A stretch of 64,000 bases of DNA from Nocardia aurantia (GCF_009604425.1 NZ_WEGI01000003.1:62001-126000), one strand, 5' to 3'. Shown: positions 1 through 9,138, counted from the first letter of the stretch. Program-made: numbers and translations. The notes: generated by a model from the sequence alone, not told the origin.

Positions 1-676
1 AGCCCAGGGGCGCGGTGTGGAACAGCGGCGCGACCACGAGCGTGACGTCCAGCGGCGCGGACGTGGCGACCATGTCCTGATTGACGCCGTTCCACCAGAG
101 ATTGCCGTGTGTCAGCTCGACGCCCTTGGGCCGGCCGGTGGTGCCGGATGTGTAGGCCAGCATGGCGATCCGGTCCGGCCCGCAGTGCACGGGCTCTGGC
201 GCCGGGCCGGCCGCGGCCGGCAGCGTCTCCCAGGGTGACGGGGGCGCCTCGCCCGCCGTCGCCGCCGGGTCGCCGGGGACCGAGAGCAACCGGGCGGAGC
301 CGGGCGAGGCTGCCTCCGCAACCGGACGATACTCCGGTTCGGTGACGAGCGTGTGTGGCGCGCAATCCGACAGCACGATGGCGACCTCGGGTGCGGTCAG
401 TCGCGAGTTGACAGGTACGAACACCGCGCCGAGCCGCGCCGCCGCGAGGAAGGTGGTCAGGAAGGTGACGCTGTTGCCGCCCAAGTACACCACCCGATCG
501 CCTTCGGTGGTCCCGCCCGCGGCGAGCACGGCGGCCAGCCGCCGCGCCTGGTCGGCCAGCGCGGCGTAGCCGTACGTGCTGCCCTCGTAGACCAGCGCGA
601 CCCGGCGGCCGGTCTGTGCCGCCAGCGTGTCGACGCGGGCGGCGGGGCTGAGTTCTGTCGTCGTCGGCACGATCAC
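1..676 (-). CDS. AMP-binding acyl-CoA synthetase/ligase, 3' end beyond window
   Basis: This is the N-terminal 225 residues of an ANL-superfamily ligase that activates a carboxylate with ATP and transfers it to CoA. The AMP-binding P-loop YTSGTTGRPKG lies near residues 175-185 and is followed by the ELTHGNL segment typical of fatty acyl-CoA synthetases. The GTG at 676 was chosen because GAGAGG lies just upstream. The gene continues past the left edge, so the C-terminal domain is unseen. It lies 26 bp downstream of the MqnA-like gene on the same strand and may be co-transcribed with it. The substrate cannot be told from this part, and an O-succinylbenzoate-CoA ligase role is not excluded. Confidence 0.88.
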   Translation of the reverse strand, partial: MIVPTTTELSPAARVDTLAAQTGRRVALVYEGSTYGYAALADQARRLAAVLAAGGTTEGDRVVYLGGNSVTFLTTFLAAARLGAVFVPVNSRLTAPEVAIVLSDCAPHTLVTEPEYRPVAEAASPGSARLLSVPGDPAATAGEAPPSPWETLPAAAGPAPEPVHCGPDRIAMLAYTSGTTGRPKGVELTHGNLWWNGVNQDMVATSAPLDVTLVVAPLFHTAPLG

Positions 677-702
677 GATGAGCTACCTCTCCCGATGTCC
701 GG

Positions 703-1584
703 TTAGGCCGAGTCCAGCAGTGTCGCACCGACATTCACGCCGAATCCGGTGCGCGCGGCGAATTCCGCGATGCCCTGCTGCTGGCGCGGGCCGAGCCCGA
801 AGTTCAGGGCGTCGGTGTAGTACCGCCGCAGGGTGCCGGCGTCGAACTGTTCCCAGCGCGCGGTGCGCTCGCACAGCTCGTCCATCTCGGCGATGGCCCG
901 ATCGCGGGCGTTCAGCAGGGCGGAGTGCACCTGGCGCACCGTCTCCGGCTCCCGTTCGAGGAATTCGCGCCGGGCCGCGACCACGGCGAACACGAACGGC
1001 AGGCCGGTCCAGTCCCGCCACATCCGGCCGAGGTCGTGCACCACCAGCCCGCGGGTCGGCGCGTAGTACAGGGCGGTGCGCAGCGCGACGTCGCCGATCA
1101 GCACCGCCGCCGGCGCCTGCGCGAACATGACGTCGAGATCCGGTGCGCTGCTGAAGAATCGAGGCCGCACACCGATGTGCTCGGCCAGCAGAAGTTGCGC
1201 CAGCCGGACCGAGGTGCGGCTGGTGGAGCTCAGCGCCACCGGCACCCCGTCGAGCCGGTCCAGTGGCACCCGGCTGACGATCAGGCAGGACATGACCGGC
1301 CCGTCGCAGCCGATGGCCAGATCCGGCAGCATCACCAGATCGTCTGCGTGCGTGAGGAATTCGACGAGACTGATCGGGCCCACGTCGAGCGCGCCGCCCG
1401 CCAGCTCGGCGCTGAGCCGTTCCGGGCTGCCGCGGACCAGATCGAGCTCCACCAGGCTGCCGGAGCGGGCCAGGCCCCACAGGATCGGCAGCCAGTTCAG
1501 GAACTCGATGTGGCCGACGCGGGGGCGCCGGCGGAGGGGAGTGAGTCGTCCGGCCTGGACGTCGGGACCGGAAACTGAACGCAT
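703..1584 (-). CDS. mqnA: MqnA-like chorismate dehydratase (futalosine pathway family)
   Basis: The 293-residue protein has the family opening (VGHIEFLNWLPILWGL, about residues 23-38) and the periplasmic-binding-protein-like fold segments of the MqnA/MqnD family (DUF178), including an SSTSRTSV phosphate/carboxylate-binding turn. MqnA converts chorismate to 3-enolpyruvylbenzoate at the start of futalosine-route menaquinone synthesis. No MqnB, C, D or E gene is nearby, and the next gene is an acyl-CoA ligase. It could be a lone paralogue with another carboxylate-binding role. The ATG at 1584 is the only reasonable start upstream of the conserved block, although no strong ribosome site is visible. 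Confidence 0.75.
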   Translation of the reverse strand: MRSVSGPDVQAGRLTPLRRRPRVGHIEFLNWLPILWGLARSGSLVELDLVRGSPERLSAELAGGALDVGPISLVEFLTHADDLVMLPDLAIGCDGPVMSCLIVSRVPLDRLDGVPVALSSTSRTSVRLAQLLLAEHIGVRPRFFSSAPDLDVMFAQAPAAVLIGDVALRTALYYAPTRGLVVHDLGRMWRDWTGLPFVFAVVAARREFLEREPETVRQVHSALLNARDRAIAEMDELCERTARWEQFDAGTLRRYYTDALNFGLGPRQQQGIAEFAARTGFGVNVGATLLDSA

Positions 1585-1684
1585 AGGCCAACTGTCGCCG
1601 ACCCCGCCGTGCCGCGTAACCCCTACGCGTCCCCTAACCTCGGCGGCCGGGCCGTCGCGACGATGCGGCGTCCCGATGGAATCG

Positions 1685-2320
1685 CTAGGCTGTCAAGGGA
1701 ATTCGGTCGGGTTGCACGGCGTGCTCGCGCAGCACCCGCCGCATCGCGGTGCGGGCCCGCTCGAACACCTCGGTATCGTCGAAGAGGGTCCGGTCGGTGG
1801 CGGCGCTGCGCTCGAAGGCGGACAGCTCGAAGGCCAGTTGCACCGGATCGGTGTCGGCGCGGATCTCGCCGAGTTGCTGTGCCTCGATGATCGTCTGCCG
1901 GTGGAAGTCGTGCCACTGTCGCCAGACGGAGACGATCGCGTCCCGGACCCGGCCGGGCCGCGACCCGTACTCGGAGCCGACGGACAGGAAGAAGCAGGCC
2001 CCGCCGGCGGCGGCGTCCTTGCCGGTGTGGTCCAGCCACGCGTCGCACAGCGTCTGCAGCCGGCCGATGCCCGACGGCTGCCGCAGGGCCGGGCCGATCA
2101 CCTCGGTGATGAAACTGGCCTTGGCCTCCTCGATCGCGGCCAGTTGCAGCTCCTCCTTGGACCCGAACAGGCCGAACACCCCGCTCTTGCTGGCGCCGAG
2201 GGCGGTCGCCAGCCGGCCGATGGTGAGCCGGTCCAATCCTTCCGCCGTGCCGACCTGAACCGCTTCGCGCAGAATGGCGCGCCGGGTATCCTGCCCACGC
2301 ACGGGCCGTGTCTCGGTCAT
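1685..2320 (-). CDS. TetR/AcrR family repressor
   Basis: A 211-residue TetR-family regulator. The N-terminal helix-turn-helix (about residues 12-58, with IGRLATALGASKSGVFGLF) is followed by a TetR_C ligand-binding half. The start at 2320 is preferred over the longer frame from 2368 because AAGGAG sits 8 bases upstream. It is divergent from an MFS exporter, and the shared intergenic region holds perfect GAACG...CGTTC palindromes. It probably represses the exporter and itself until a toxic ligand binds. Confidence 0.88.
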   Translation of the reverse strand: MTETRPVRGQDTRRAILREAVQVGTAEGLDRLTIGRLATALGASKSGVFGLFGSKEELQLAAIEEAKASFITEVIGPALRQPSGIGRLQTLCDAWLDHTGKDAAAGGACFFLSVGSEYGSRPGRVRDAIVSVWRQWHDFHRQTIIEAQQLGEIRADTDPVQLAFELSAFERSAATDRTLFDDTEVFERARTAMRRVLREHAVQPDRIPLTA

Positions 2321-2375
2321 CCGCCGTACTCCTTCGTCACCGCCCCTGTGTGTCAGTTGCCTGCTCATATTAGCT

Positions 2376-2387
2376 GAACGATCGTTC
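2376..2387. promoter_or_regulatory. TetR operator candidate near the repressor gene
   Basis: A perfect 12-bp palindrome, GAACGATCGTTC, lies about 55 bp upstream of the TetR start. It shares the GAACG/CGTTC arms with the larger operator at 2507-2544, which suggests autoregulation by the same repressor. Confidence 0.55.
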
Positions 2388-2496
2388 GGCCTGGTATAGG
2401 GCCTGTGTCCATCGTCCGACGAGACGGTGACGGGAGATCGCGAGGTCCGCCCTGTGCAGGCCGGTTATCGCTCCTGGTCGGCCCGTTTTGCCCGGC

Positions 2497-2525
2497 TTGA
2501 CCCGAGCGAACGTTCGTGCGTTAAT
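2497..2525 (+). promoter_or_regulatory. Promoter candidate of the MFS exporter
   Basis: TTGACC (-35-like, 2497-2502), a 17-bp spacer and GTTAAT (-10-like, 2520-2525) precede the exporter gene. The left operator arm fills the spacer and the right arm begins just after the -10 element, a layout that would block RNA polymerase directly. Confidence 0.5.
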
Positions 2526-2544
2526 GAACACGCACGAACGTTCG
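2507..2544. promoter_or_regulatory. Large inverted-repeat operator for the TetR protein
   Basis: Two perfect 14-bp arms (2507-2520 and 2531-2544) are separated by 10 bp. Each arm holds its own palindrome CGAACGTTCG. The site overlaps the promoter of the exporter gene, and two repressor dimers could bind it. Confidence 0.65.
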
Positions 2545-2603
2545 GTTCAATAAGAGCAAGGGTCTGCGATGGCGTTCTTCCACGACTACTCGGCAGGTGG
2601 ACG

Positions 2604-4049
2604 ATGACTGACAGCGTTGCGAACGAAATTCCCGCAGCGATCGAGCCGCGACGGGTACTGCTCATCACCTCGGTGGCCACCTTCGTGGCCTTCCTCGACA
2701 TGTCCGTGGTCAACGTGGCGTTCACGGACATCACTCAGAGTTTCCCGGGTACCAAGTTGTCCACGTTGTCGTGGGTGGTATCCGGCTACGCCGTGTTCTT
2801 CGCGGCCGTGCTGACCCCGATCGGCCGGTACGCCGACGTCTTCGGGCGCAAGGCGGTGTTCGTCTGGTCGCTGCTGGGCTTCACCGTGGCGTCCGCACTG
2901 TGCACGATCGCGCCCAACATCGAGTTCCTGATCGGTGCGCGCGCCCTACAGGGCGTCGCGGCCGGCGGCATGATCCCCGCCGCGCTGGGCCTGGTGCTCG
3001 GCTCCTACCCCGTCGAGCGCCGGGTGGCCGCGGTGGCGGCCTGGGCGGCGGCCTCCTCCGCGGCCGCCGCCTTCGGGCCCGCGCTCGGCGGCGTGCTGGT
3101 CTGGGCCTGGGACTGGCGTGCGGTATTCCTCATCAACGTGCCGGTGGGCCTGCTGGCCTTCGTGGCCGGCCTGTCGTGGCTGCCGGAGATCCGGCCCAAC
3201 CTGCGGGTCCGGCCCGATCCGCTCGGCGCCGTACTGGTCGGCATCGGTGTCGGCGCCGTGGTCGTCGGGCTGACCCAGGGCGGCGAATGGGGCTGGGGCA
3301 GTGTGGCATTCCTCGGCACCACCATCGGTGGCCTGGTACTGCTGGCGCTCGGCATCCTCCGCTCGATGCAGCATCCGGTGCCGGTGTTCGAGGTGAAGCT
3401 CTGGGCCGATCGCAAATTCGCCTCGGCCAGCGCCGTCTCGTTCCTCTTCGGCATCGCCATGTTCGCCTGGCTGCTGGCCTGCCCGCTGTGGACCATCGTG
3501 GTCTGGAAATACTCGGTATGGGAAGCGGGCCTTGCGAATTCGCCCGGCGCCTTCACCGCGGCGATCGGCGCGGGCATCGTCGGCCGGTCGAAGCACCCGG
3601 ACATCCAGCGGATCGCGACCATCGCCGGCGCGGTGCTGTTCGGCATCTCCGGGATCCTGTTCGCCCTCCTGTTGCACGAGCAGTCCCGGTTCCTGGCGGT
3701 GTGGCTGCCGGTCGGCCTGTTGTCCGGTCTCGCGATCGGCCTGCTGATGACCGCGGTGTCCTCGGCGGCGGCAACGTCGTTGCCGCAGGCCAACTTCGCC
3801 TCCGGATACGGCATGAGCATGACGGCGCGGCAGATGGGCGGCGGGCTGGGTATCGCGGCCTTCGCGGCGATCACCATCTCGGTGACCACCGGCTGGCTGG
3901 ACGGGCTGCACGCGGTGTTCTGGTTCGCCGCGGCGGCCATGGTGCCGGTGATCGTGGCCGCGCTGCCGATGACGGGCGGGCCGGCCGCGGCCGAGCCGAC
4001 GGCCGACGCTGCCGGAGCACAGTCGCCGCTGTCCGACAGCGTCATGTGA
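2604..4049 (+). CDS. MFS drug exporter, DHA2 (EmrB/QacA) type
   Basis: A 481-residue, mostly hydrophobic protein with features of 14-helix DHA2 proton antiporters. It has the motif-C-like helix ending GPALGG, the D-x-x-GRK loop between helices 2 and 3 (YADVFGRKAVF) and the opening FLDMSVVNVAF. The ATG at 2604 follows AGGTGG by a few bases. The open frame extends upstream to 2427, but that part crosses the operator and promoter and is rejected. It is divergently paired with the TetR repressor, which suggests inducible efflux of a drug or metabolite. The substrate is unknown. Confidence 0.9.
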   Translation: MTDSVANEIPAAIEPRRVLLITSVATFVAFLDMSVVNVAFTDITQSFPGTKLSTLSWVVSGYAVFFAAVLTPIGRYADVFGRKAVFVWSLLGFTVASALCTIAPNIEFLIGARALQGVAAGGMIPAALGLVLGSYPVERRVAAVAAWAAASSAAAAFGPALGGVLVWAWDWRAVFLINVPVGLLAFVAGLSWLPEIRPNLRVRPDPLGAVLVGIGVGAVVVGLTQGGEWGWGSVAFLGTTIGGLVLLALGILRSMQHPVPVFEVKLWADRKFASASAVSFLFGIAMFAWLLACPLWTIVVWKYSVWEAGLANSPGAFTAAIGAGIVGRSKHPDIQRIATIAGAVLFGISGILFALLLHEQSRFLAVWLPVGLLSGLAIGLLMTAVSSAAATSLPQANFASGYGMSMTARQMGGGLGIAAFAAITISVTTGWLDGLHAVFWFAAAAMVPVIVAALPMTGGPAAAEPTADAAGAQSPLSDSVM

Positions 4050-4059
4050 CCCATTTCAT

Positions 4060-4092
4060 AAGGTGCGGGCTCGCCGGGGAGCCCGCACCTTT
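4060..4092 (+). terminator. Intrinsic terminator after the MFS exporter
   Basis: Perfect 13-bp arms (4060-4072 and 4079-4091) with a 6-base loop lie 10 bp after the stop codon and end in a short T run. Confidence 0.75.
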
Positions 4093-4483
4093 CCGGCCAT
4101 CGATATTTCGCGGCCGGAAGGCTCTGTGACGTCCGTGTGACGTCGGAAAATTTCAGACATTTCGCCCCAGGCGTATCGGTGATCCCGATACGCCTGGAAG
4201 TCGTTCGTGGTCAGCGCAATTCGCGGAGCGGCCGTTCGGAAAAATTACGGACCTGCACATCGGCGGCGCGCCGGTTGAACCGATCGATGATATGTCACAA
4301 CGCTTCTCGGCCGTATTACCGGCAACCCGTCCGCGTGGATTTCCACGAGTTGTCCGGCCGCTTTCGTAAACGCATCGCGCGCATCGTGCGATTACTATCA
4401 GCAAGCGGCGGACGACGAAGTCGCTCTTAGGTATCCGATGCCGGGCGTGTCAGTGGCAGGTCGGCTGTGTACGGGCGGGGGTT
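4093..4483. other. Long non-coding leader before the LuxR gene
   Basis: About 390 bp that are visibly richer in A+T than the flanking genes. I see no gene supported by a ribosome site or family resemblance; a 97-codon open frame at 4137-4430 has no recognisable features. The stretch probably holds the LuxR promoter. No remnant of the missing regulator ATPase domain is readable here. Confidence 0.4.
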
Positions 4484-6610
4484 ATGCCCATGGAACCTGT
4501 TGGACAAATCTCGGAAGCGGATCGGAGGCCGGAGCGGACCGGCGGTACGGTCGGTGTTCCACCTCGAGCGTGGTCGCAAACGTCGGCCCTCATGTATTTA
4601 CGTAGCGGCGGCGCGGCGCGGCTGCGGGTCGCGCAATTGCTGGCGGTGCTCGACGCACCCACCTCGTTGTGGATCCTGGCGCGGATATTGGACGCGGACC
4701 GGTCGGCGGTGCGCGCGCTCATCGGTGAACTCACCGCGAACAAATTGGTGGCGTACAGCCAGTTCCGGCAGCACGACATCCGGGACGCGGTGCTGCGCGA
4801 GACACCGATCGCGCTGCGGCGGCGGCTGCATCAGCGCTGCGCCGAGGTGCTGTACGAGTGTTCCGCGCCGGCCGCCCAGGTGGCCGACCATCTGATCGGC
4901 GGCGCGGAGGTACGGGTGCCGTGGGCGGTCCCGGTGTTGCGCAACGCGGCGCGGCACGCCCTCGCCGACGACGACACCTCCAGTGCCATCGAGTATCTCG
5001 AACTGGCCTGCCGGGTCGCCGACAACGACGCCGATCGCGGAATCATGCTGGTGCATCTGGCGGTCATCCGCTGGCGGCTGAGCCCGTCGACCTCGACCCG
5101 CAGCTTCGCGCGCCTGGTGACGATGGTGCACAGCGGCGCGATGCCCGCCGCCGGTCTGGCCATGACGACGCGCTATCTGCTGTACTCCGGTCGCGCGGAG
5201 GACGCGACCCGGGCGGTGCGGCTGCTGGACGACGCCGCGGCCACGGCCGAGCCGACGGCCGCCGCCAATCGAGCCGTGCTGCGGCAGTGGCTGCGGTGCT
5301 TCTACCCCGGCCTGGCGACGGGCGCCGCCGCCGACCCGGAGATCCGGACCGGCAGCCCGGATCACGATCGGATGCTGCGCCGGTGCGGCTGGTACGAATC
5401 GGATACCGCCGCCATGGGGTTGCTGTCGGACGTATTCGCCCACGGCGCTTGCGATCACGCCATCGCGCGATCGCAGCGGCTGCTGCGGGCGCACCGGCTG
5501 GACGACAGCACGGTGTGCGCGCTGCTGACCGCGCTGGATGTGCTGGTGTACGCCGACCGGCTGGAATCCGCCGCGTCGTGGTGCGACGCGCTCATGCTGG
5601 AGGCCAATGCCCGTCAGGCGCCGGCCTGGCAGGCGATCTTCGGGATCTGGCGCTCGGCGATGTATCTGCGGGCCGGCGCGGTGGAGGACGCCATCGGGCA
5701 CGCGGTCACGGCGCTGAGCCGGGTGCGCGGCGACAGCCTGGGCACCTACGGCGGCCTGGCGGTGGCCTGCCTGGTCGAGTCGGCGACCGCCGCGGGACGG
5801 CTGCGGGAAGCGGCCACCTATCTGGAAACCGAAGTGCCCGAGACCGTGTCGCTGTCGCGGGTCGGACTGCACCATCTGCACGCGCGCGGCCGGTTCCGGC
5901 TCGCGGTCGGCGACCACGACGGGGCACGCGCGGACTTCCTCGCGTGCGGTGAGCGGATGCGGGAGTGGCACATGGACATTCCCGGTCTGGTCGCCTGGCG
6001 CAACGACCTCGCCGAGGTGCAGCTGGCCGCCGGCGACCTGCCCGGCGCCCGGCGCTGGGCCGCCGAGCATCTGTCCTGGATTCGAAGCGCCGCAAAACAT
6101 TCCAGCGGAGGGGTGTCGTTGCGGCTGATCGCGGCGACCAGCGCGCCCGCGCAGCGGGTGGCGTTGTTGCGAAAGTCGGTGCACATCGCGGCATCCGGTG
6201 CGCAACTGCTCGAAACCGCCACGGCCCTGGCCGATCTGGCCGACGCCTATCATCTGATCGGCGAGCGGGACCGCGGCCGGACGGCGGCGCGCCGCGCCCT
6301 GCGGCTGGCCGAACAGTGCGGCGCCGAACCCCTGCGCCGCCGGCTGGCCGGGCCGCGGACGACCAATCTGCACCCGGTCTCGGCCACCGAGACCCCGCGC
6401 GAGGCACTCAGTCCCTCCGAGCTCAAGGTGGCCCGGCTGGCCGCCGAGGGCTGCCGCAACCGGGAGATCGCGCGGGAACTCCACATCACCACCAGCACCG
6501 TCGAACAGCACCTGACCCGCGTCTACCGCAAGCTCGGCGTGACCCGCCGCGCCGGGCTGGCCGCGGCGCTCGTCGACGAGCCCGACACCCGGCAGACGGA
6601 GGCGGTGTGA
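4484..6610 (+). CDS. LuxR-family regulator, LAL-like but without the ATPase domain
   Basis: A 708-residue protein ending in a LuxR/FixJ helix-turn-helix (about residues 640-690; LSPSELKVARLAAEG, NREIARELHITTSTVEQHL). The N-terminal part resembles the winged-helix region that follows the ATPase in LAL/MalT-like regulators, and the middle is a helical repeat (TPR-like) domain of about 450 residues. Normal LAL proteins are near 900 residues and begin with a Walker A P-loop; none is seen here. It overlaps the thioesterase gene by 4 bases (GTGA), so the two are translationally coupled. It may act without ATP or rely on a partner. Confidence 0.82.
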   Translation: MPMEPVGQISEADRRPERTGGTVGVPPRAWSQTSALMYLRSGGAARLRVAQLLAVLDAPTSLWILARILDADRSAVRALIGELTANKLVAYSQFRQHDIRDAVLRETPIALRRRLHQRCAEVLYECSAPAAQVADHLIGGAEVRVPWAVPVLRNAARHALADDDTSSAIEYLELACRVADNDADRGIMLVHLAVIRWRLSPSTSTRSFARLVTMVHSGAMPAAGLAMTTRYLLYSGRAEDATRAVRLLDDAAATAEPTAAANRAVLRQWLRCFYPGLATGAAADPEIRTGSPDHDRMLRRCGWYESDTAAMGLLSDVFAHGACDHAIARSQRLLRAHRLDDSTVCALLTALDVLVYADRLESAASWCDALMLEANARQAPAWQAIFGIWRSAMYLRAGAVEDAIGHAVTALSRVRGDSLGTYGGLAVACLVESATAAGRLREAATYLETEVPETVSLSRVGLHHLHARGRFRLAVGDHDGARADFLACGERMREWHMDIPGLVAWRNDLAEVQLAAGDLPGARRWAAEHLSWIRSAAKHSSGGVSLRLIAATSAPAQRVALLRKSVHIAASGAQLLETATALADLADAYHLIGERDRGRTAARRALRLAEQCGAEPLRRRLAGPRTTNLHPVSATETPREALSPSELKVARLAAEGCRNREIARELHITTSTVEQHLTRVYRKLGVTRRAGLAAALVDEPDTRQTEAV

Positions 6611-7374
6611 TCTCCGGTCCCTGGCTGCGGCGGCTGCCGCCCGGCGACGGCTCGGCCGCCGCTCGCCTGATCTGCTTCCCGCACGCCGGTGGGGCGGCGA
6701 CCACCTTCCTCCCGCTGGCGCGATTGCTGGCGCCCCGCGTGGAGGTGGTGGGCGTGCAGAATCCGGGGCGTCAGGAGCGCTACGCCGAGCCACGGCTCGA
6801 GTCGATCGCCGCGCTGGCCGATGGTGTGCTGCCGAGTGTCCGCGCCGCGGCCGACCGGCCGACCGTGCTGTTCGGGCACAGCATGGGGGCGATCCAGGCC
6901 TTCGAGGTGGTCCGCCGCCTGGAGGCCGAAGGCCGTTCCGTCGCAGCGCTTTTCGTCTCGGCCCGGCGGGCGCCGGCGCGATGGCGGGCCGAGACGGTCC
7001 ATCGCCGGCCGGATGCGGGCCTGGTGTCGGAGATGCGGTTGCTGGGCGGGACCGACGGCCGGATCTTCGACGACGAGGAACTGGCCCGGATGTATCTGCC
7101 CGTGGTCCGCAGTGACTACACGGCGGTGGAGACCTACCGGTGCGAGCCCGGCGCCCGGGTCGCGTGCCCGATCGTCGCCGTGACCGGGGACCGTGACCCG
7201 CGAGTCCCGGTCACCGATGTGCGGGAGTGGGCGGGACACACCACGGCCGGATTCCGGATCCGGGTGTTCCCGGGCGGGCACTTCTATCTGACCGACCACG
7301 CGGCGGCGGTCGCCGCCCTGGTGGAGGAGGTGCTGATCGCGGCGGAATCCGGAATCGGCTTCCCGGAACGGTAG
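6607..7374 (+). CDS. Type II thioesterase (RifR/GrsT-like alpha/beta hydrolase)
   Basis: A 255-residue alpha/beta hydrolase with the family signatures CFPHAGG near the N-terminus, VQNPGRQER, the nucleophile elbow GHSMGA (Ser92), a late Asp region (VTGDRDP) and a GGHFYL histidine. Type II thioesterases remove stalled or wrong acyl groups from carrier proteins of polyketide or peptide synthases. The GTG start at 6607 overlaps the stop of the LuxR gene. No synthase gene lies in this window, so it must serve one elsewhere or act on a free acyl-CoA. Its stop codon directly abuts that of the convergent GGDEF-EAL gene. Confidence 0.87.
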   Translation: MISGPWLRRLPPGDGSAAARLICFPHAGGAATTFLPLARLLAPRVEVVGVQNPGRQERYAEPRLESIAALADGVLPSVRAAADRPTVLFGHSMGAIQAFEVVRRLEAEGRSVAALFVSARRAPARWRAETVHRRPDAGLVSEMRLLGGTDGRIFDDEELARMYLPVVRSDYTAVETYRCEPGARVACPIVAVTGDRDPRVPVTDVREWAGHTTAGFRIRVFPGGHFYLTDHAAAVAALVEEVLIAAESGIGFPER

Positions 7375-9138
7375 TCAGTCGGCCATCGCCGCCGCGATGG
7401 TCAACTGCTCGGTCGCCAGCCCCGCGGCCATCGGGCGCTGGAAGAACCAGCCCTGCGCGGTGTCGCAGCCCAGTTCGAGCAGCCGATCGGCCTGGTGCCG
7501 GGTCTCCACGCATTCGGCGGTGACGGTGAGGCCGAGCCCGTGGCACAGGTCGATGATCGCCTCCAGGATCAGCAGATCGTTGCGGCCGGCGCTGCCCGCG
7601 GTACGGATGCGGTGCACGAACGGCCCGGCCAGCTTCACCACGTGCAGCGGCAACCGGCCCAGATAGGCGAGATTCGAGTAGCCGGTGCCGAAGTCGTCGA
7701 TCGCGATCCGGACCCCGCTCTCGGCGAGGATGCGCAGGGTCTGCAAGGGCCGGCCGGTGGTGTGCATGAAGGTGCGTTCGGTCAGCTCCAGTTGCAGCTG
7801 CGCCGGCGCGATCCCGGTGTCGTCGATGAGCTGCTGCACCCGCGGCAGCCAGCCACGGTCCTCGACCTCGGCGGCGGCCACGTTCACGCTCACCACCGGC
7901 GCGGCCGGGCCCAGTTGCTCGTGCCATCGCCGCGCCTGCCGGCAGGCCATCGTCAGCACGTCGGAGCCGAGCGCGCCGATGTGGCCGGAATCCTCCGCGA
8001 GATCGATGAACCGTCCCGGACCGAGCACGCCCAGTTCCGGATGCCGCCACCGCACCAGCGCCTCCACGGCCACCGGGACCGCCTGCCGGTTGGCGAGGGT
8101 GACGATCGGCTGGTATTCGAGGAAGAATTCTCCCCGGGCCACCGCGCCCGGCAGCGCCGACGCCAGATCCAGCCGGGTGCGCTCGCGCTGCTGCCGATCG
8201 GCGTCGTAGACGGCCCAGCGGCCGCGGCCCTCGGCCTTGGCCCAATACAGCGCGGTGTCGGCGTTCTGCAGCAACTCCTCCGGGCTGGTGAGCCCGGCGC
8301 GTTCGGCGTACACGCCGATACCCGCGGTGACCGTCAGCCGTTGCCCGTGCACCTCGAACGGGACGGCCAGCACCCGCAGCACCGCGTCGGCCAGCTCGGC
8401 CAGTTCGCTGGGGGCGCCGGCCCGCGGGACCAGGACCACGAATTCGTCGCCGCCGATGCGCGCGGCCGGCCGGCCCGGACCCGCCAGTTCGGCGAACCGG
8501 CGCGCCACCTGGGCGAGCAATTCGTCGCCGACGGCGTGGCCGAGGGTCTCGTTCACCGATTCGAGCCCGTCGATGTCGATGTAGCAGAGCCCGACCCGGG
8601 CGTCGGGATCGGTGAAGGCGGCGCCGAGTTCGTCGAAGAACCGGGTCCGGTTCGCCAGCCCGGTCAGCGGATCGTGCTGGGCGTGGAACCGCAGGCGCGC
8701 CTCGTTGTCGCGCAGCCGTTGCTCGGCCGCCCGCCGGGCCGCGATCTCGGCGGCCCGCGCGCTCTCCTGCTCGGCCAGCAGCCATGCGCGGAACGCCCGC
8801 ACGTAGCCGGTGCCGAACGCGCCCAGCACGGCGGCGGCGTCGAGTCCTCGCGTGGCGAAATGCGCGGCCAGCGTGGCGACGCTCAGTCCCAGCACCTCGT
8901 CGCCGACGAATCGGGCCTCGGCGAACTCGGCGCCGATCTCGGCGGCGGCCCGCGAATCGCCTTGCCGCGCCGCGGCATCCAGACCGGCTGCGAGGCGGGT
9001 GAGCAGCTGGGTCACCTCGGCCGCACTCAGCGCGACGACATGGTCGCGCGCACCACCGGCCAGCGCCGCCGCCCAGCGGCGCGCCAGCTCGGCAGTGTCG
9101 CCGGCATCCGTGCCGACCGAGCCGCCGTCCCACGCCAT
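7375..9138 (-). CDS. GGDEF-EAL cyclic-di-GMP turnover protein
   Basis: The 587-residue protein has a helical N-terminal sensor region (about 1-170), a diguanylate cyclase domain with intact GGDEF (residues 229-233) and an EAL phosphodiesterase domain starting at EAL 359-361. EAL catalytic motifs are present: ELTERTF, DDFGTGYSN, VVKL, ECVET and QGWFFQRP. Both halves therefore look active. No transmembrane segment is evident, so the protein is probably cytoplasmic. The ATG at 9138 is used, but the ribosome site is weak. It is divergent from the methyltransferase gene. Confidence 0.93.
   Translation of the reverse strand: MAWDGGSVGTDAGDTAELARRWAAALAGGARDHVVALSAAEVTQLLTRLAAGLDAAARQGDSRAAAEIGAEFAEARFVGDEVLGLSVATLAAHFATRGLDAAAVLGAFGTGYVRAFRAWLLAEQESARAAEIAARRAAEQRLRDNEARLRFHAQHDPLTGLANRTRFFDELGAAFTDPDARVGLCYIDIDGLESVNETLGHAVGDELLAQVARRFAELAGPGRPAARIGGDEFVVLVPRAGAPSELAELADAVLRVLAVPFEVHGQRLTVTAGIGVYAERAGLTSPEELLQNADTALYWAKAEGRGRWAVYDADRQQRERTRLDLASALPGAVARGEFFLEYQPIVTLANRQAVPVAVEALVRWRHPELGVLGPGRFIDLAEDSGHIGALGSDVLTMACRQARRWHEQLGPAAPVVSVNVAAAEVEDRGWLPRVQQLIDDTGIAPAQLQLELTERTFMHTTGRPLQTLRILAESGVRIAIDDFGTGYSNLAYLGRLPLHVVKLAGPFVHRIRTAGSAGRNDLLILEAIIDLCHGLGLTVTAECVETRHQADRLLELGCDTAQGWFFQRPMAAGLATEQLTIAAAMAD

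Noticed and set aside
4137..4430. A 97-codon frame before the LuxR gene
   Set aside because: There is no ribosome site, no recognisable motif and no resemblance to the missing LAL ATPase domain.
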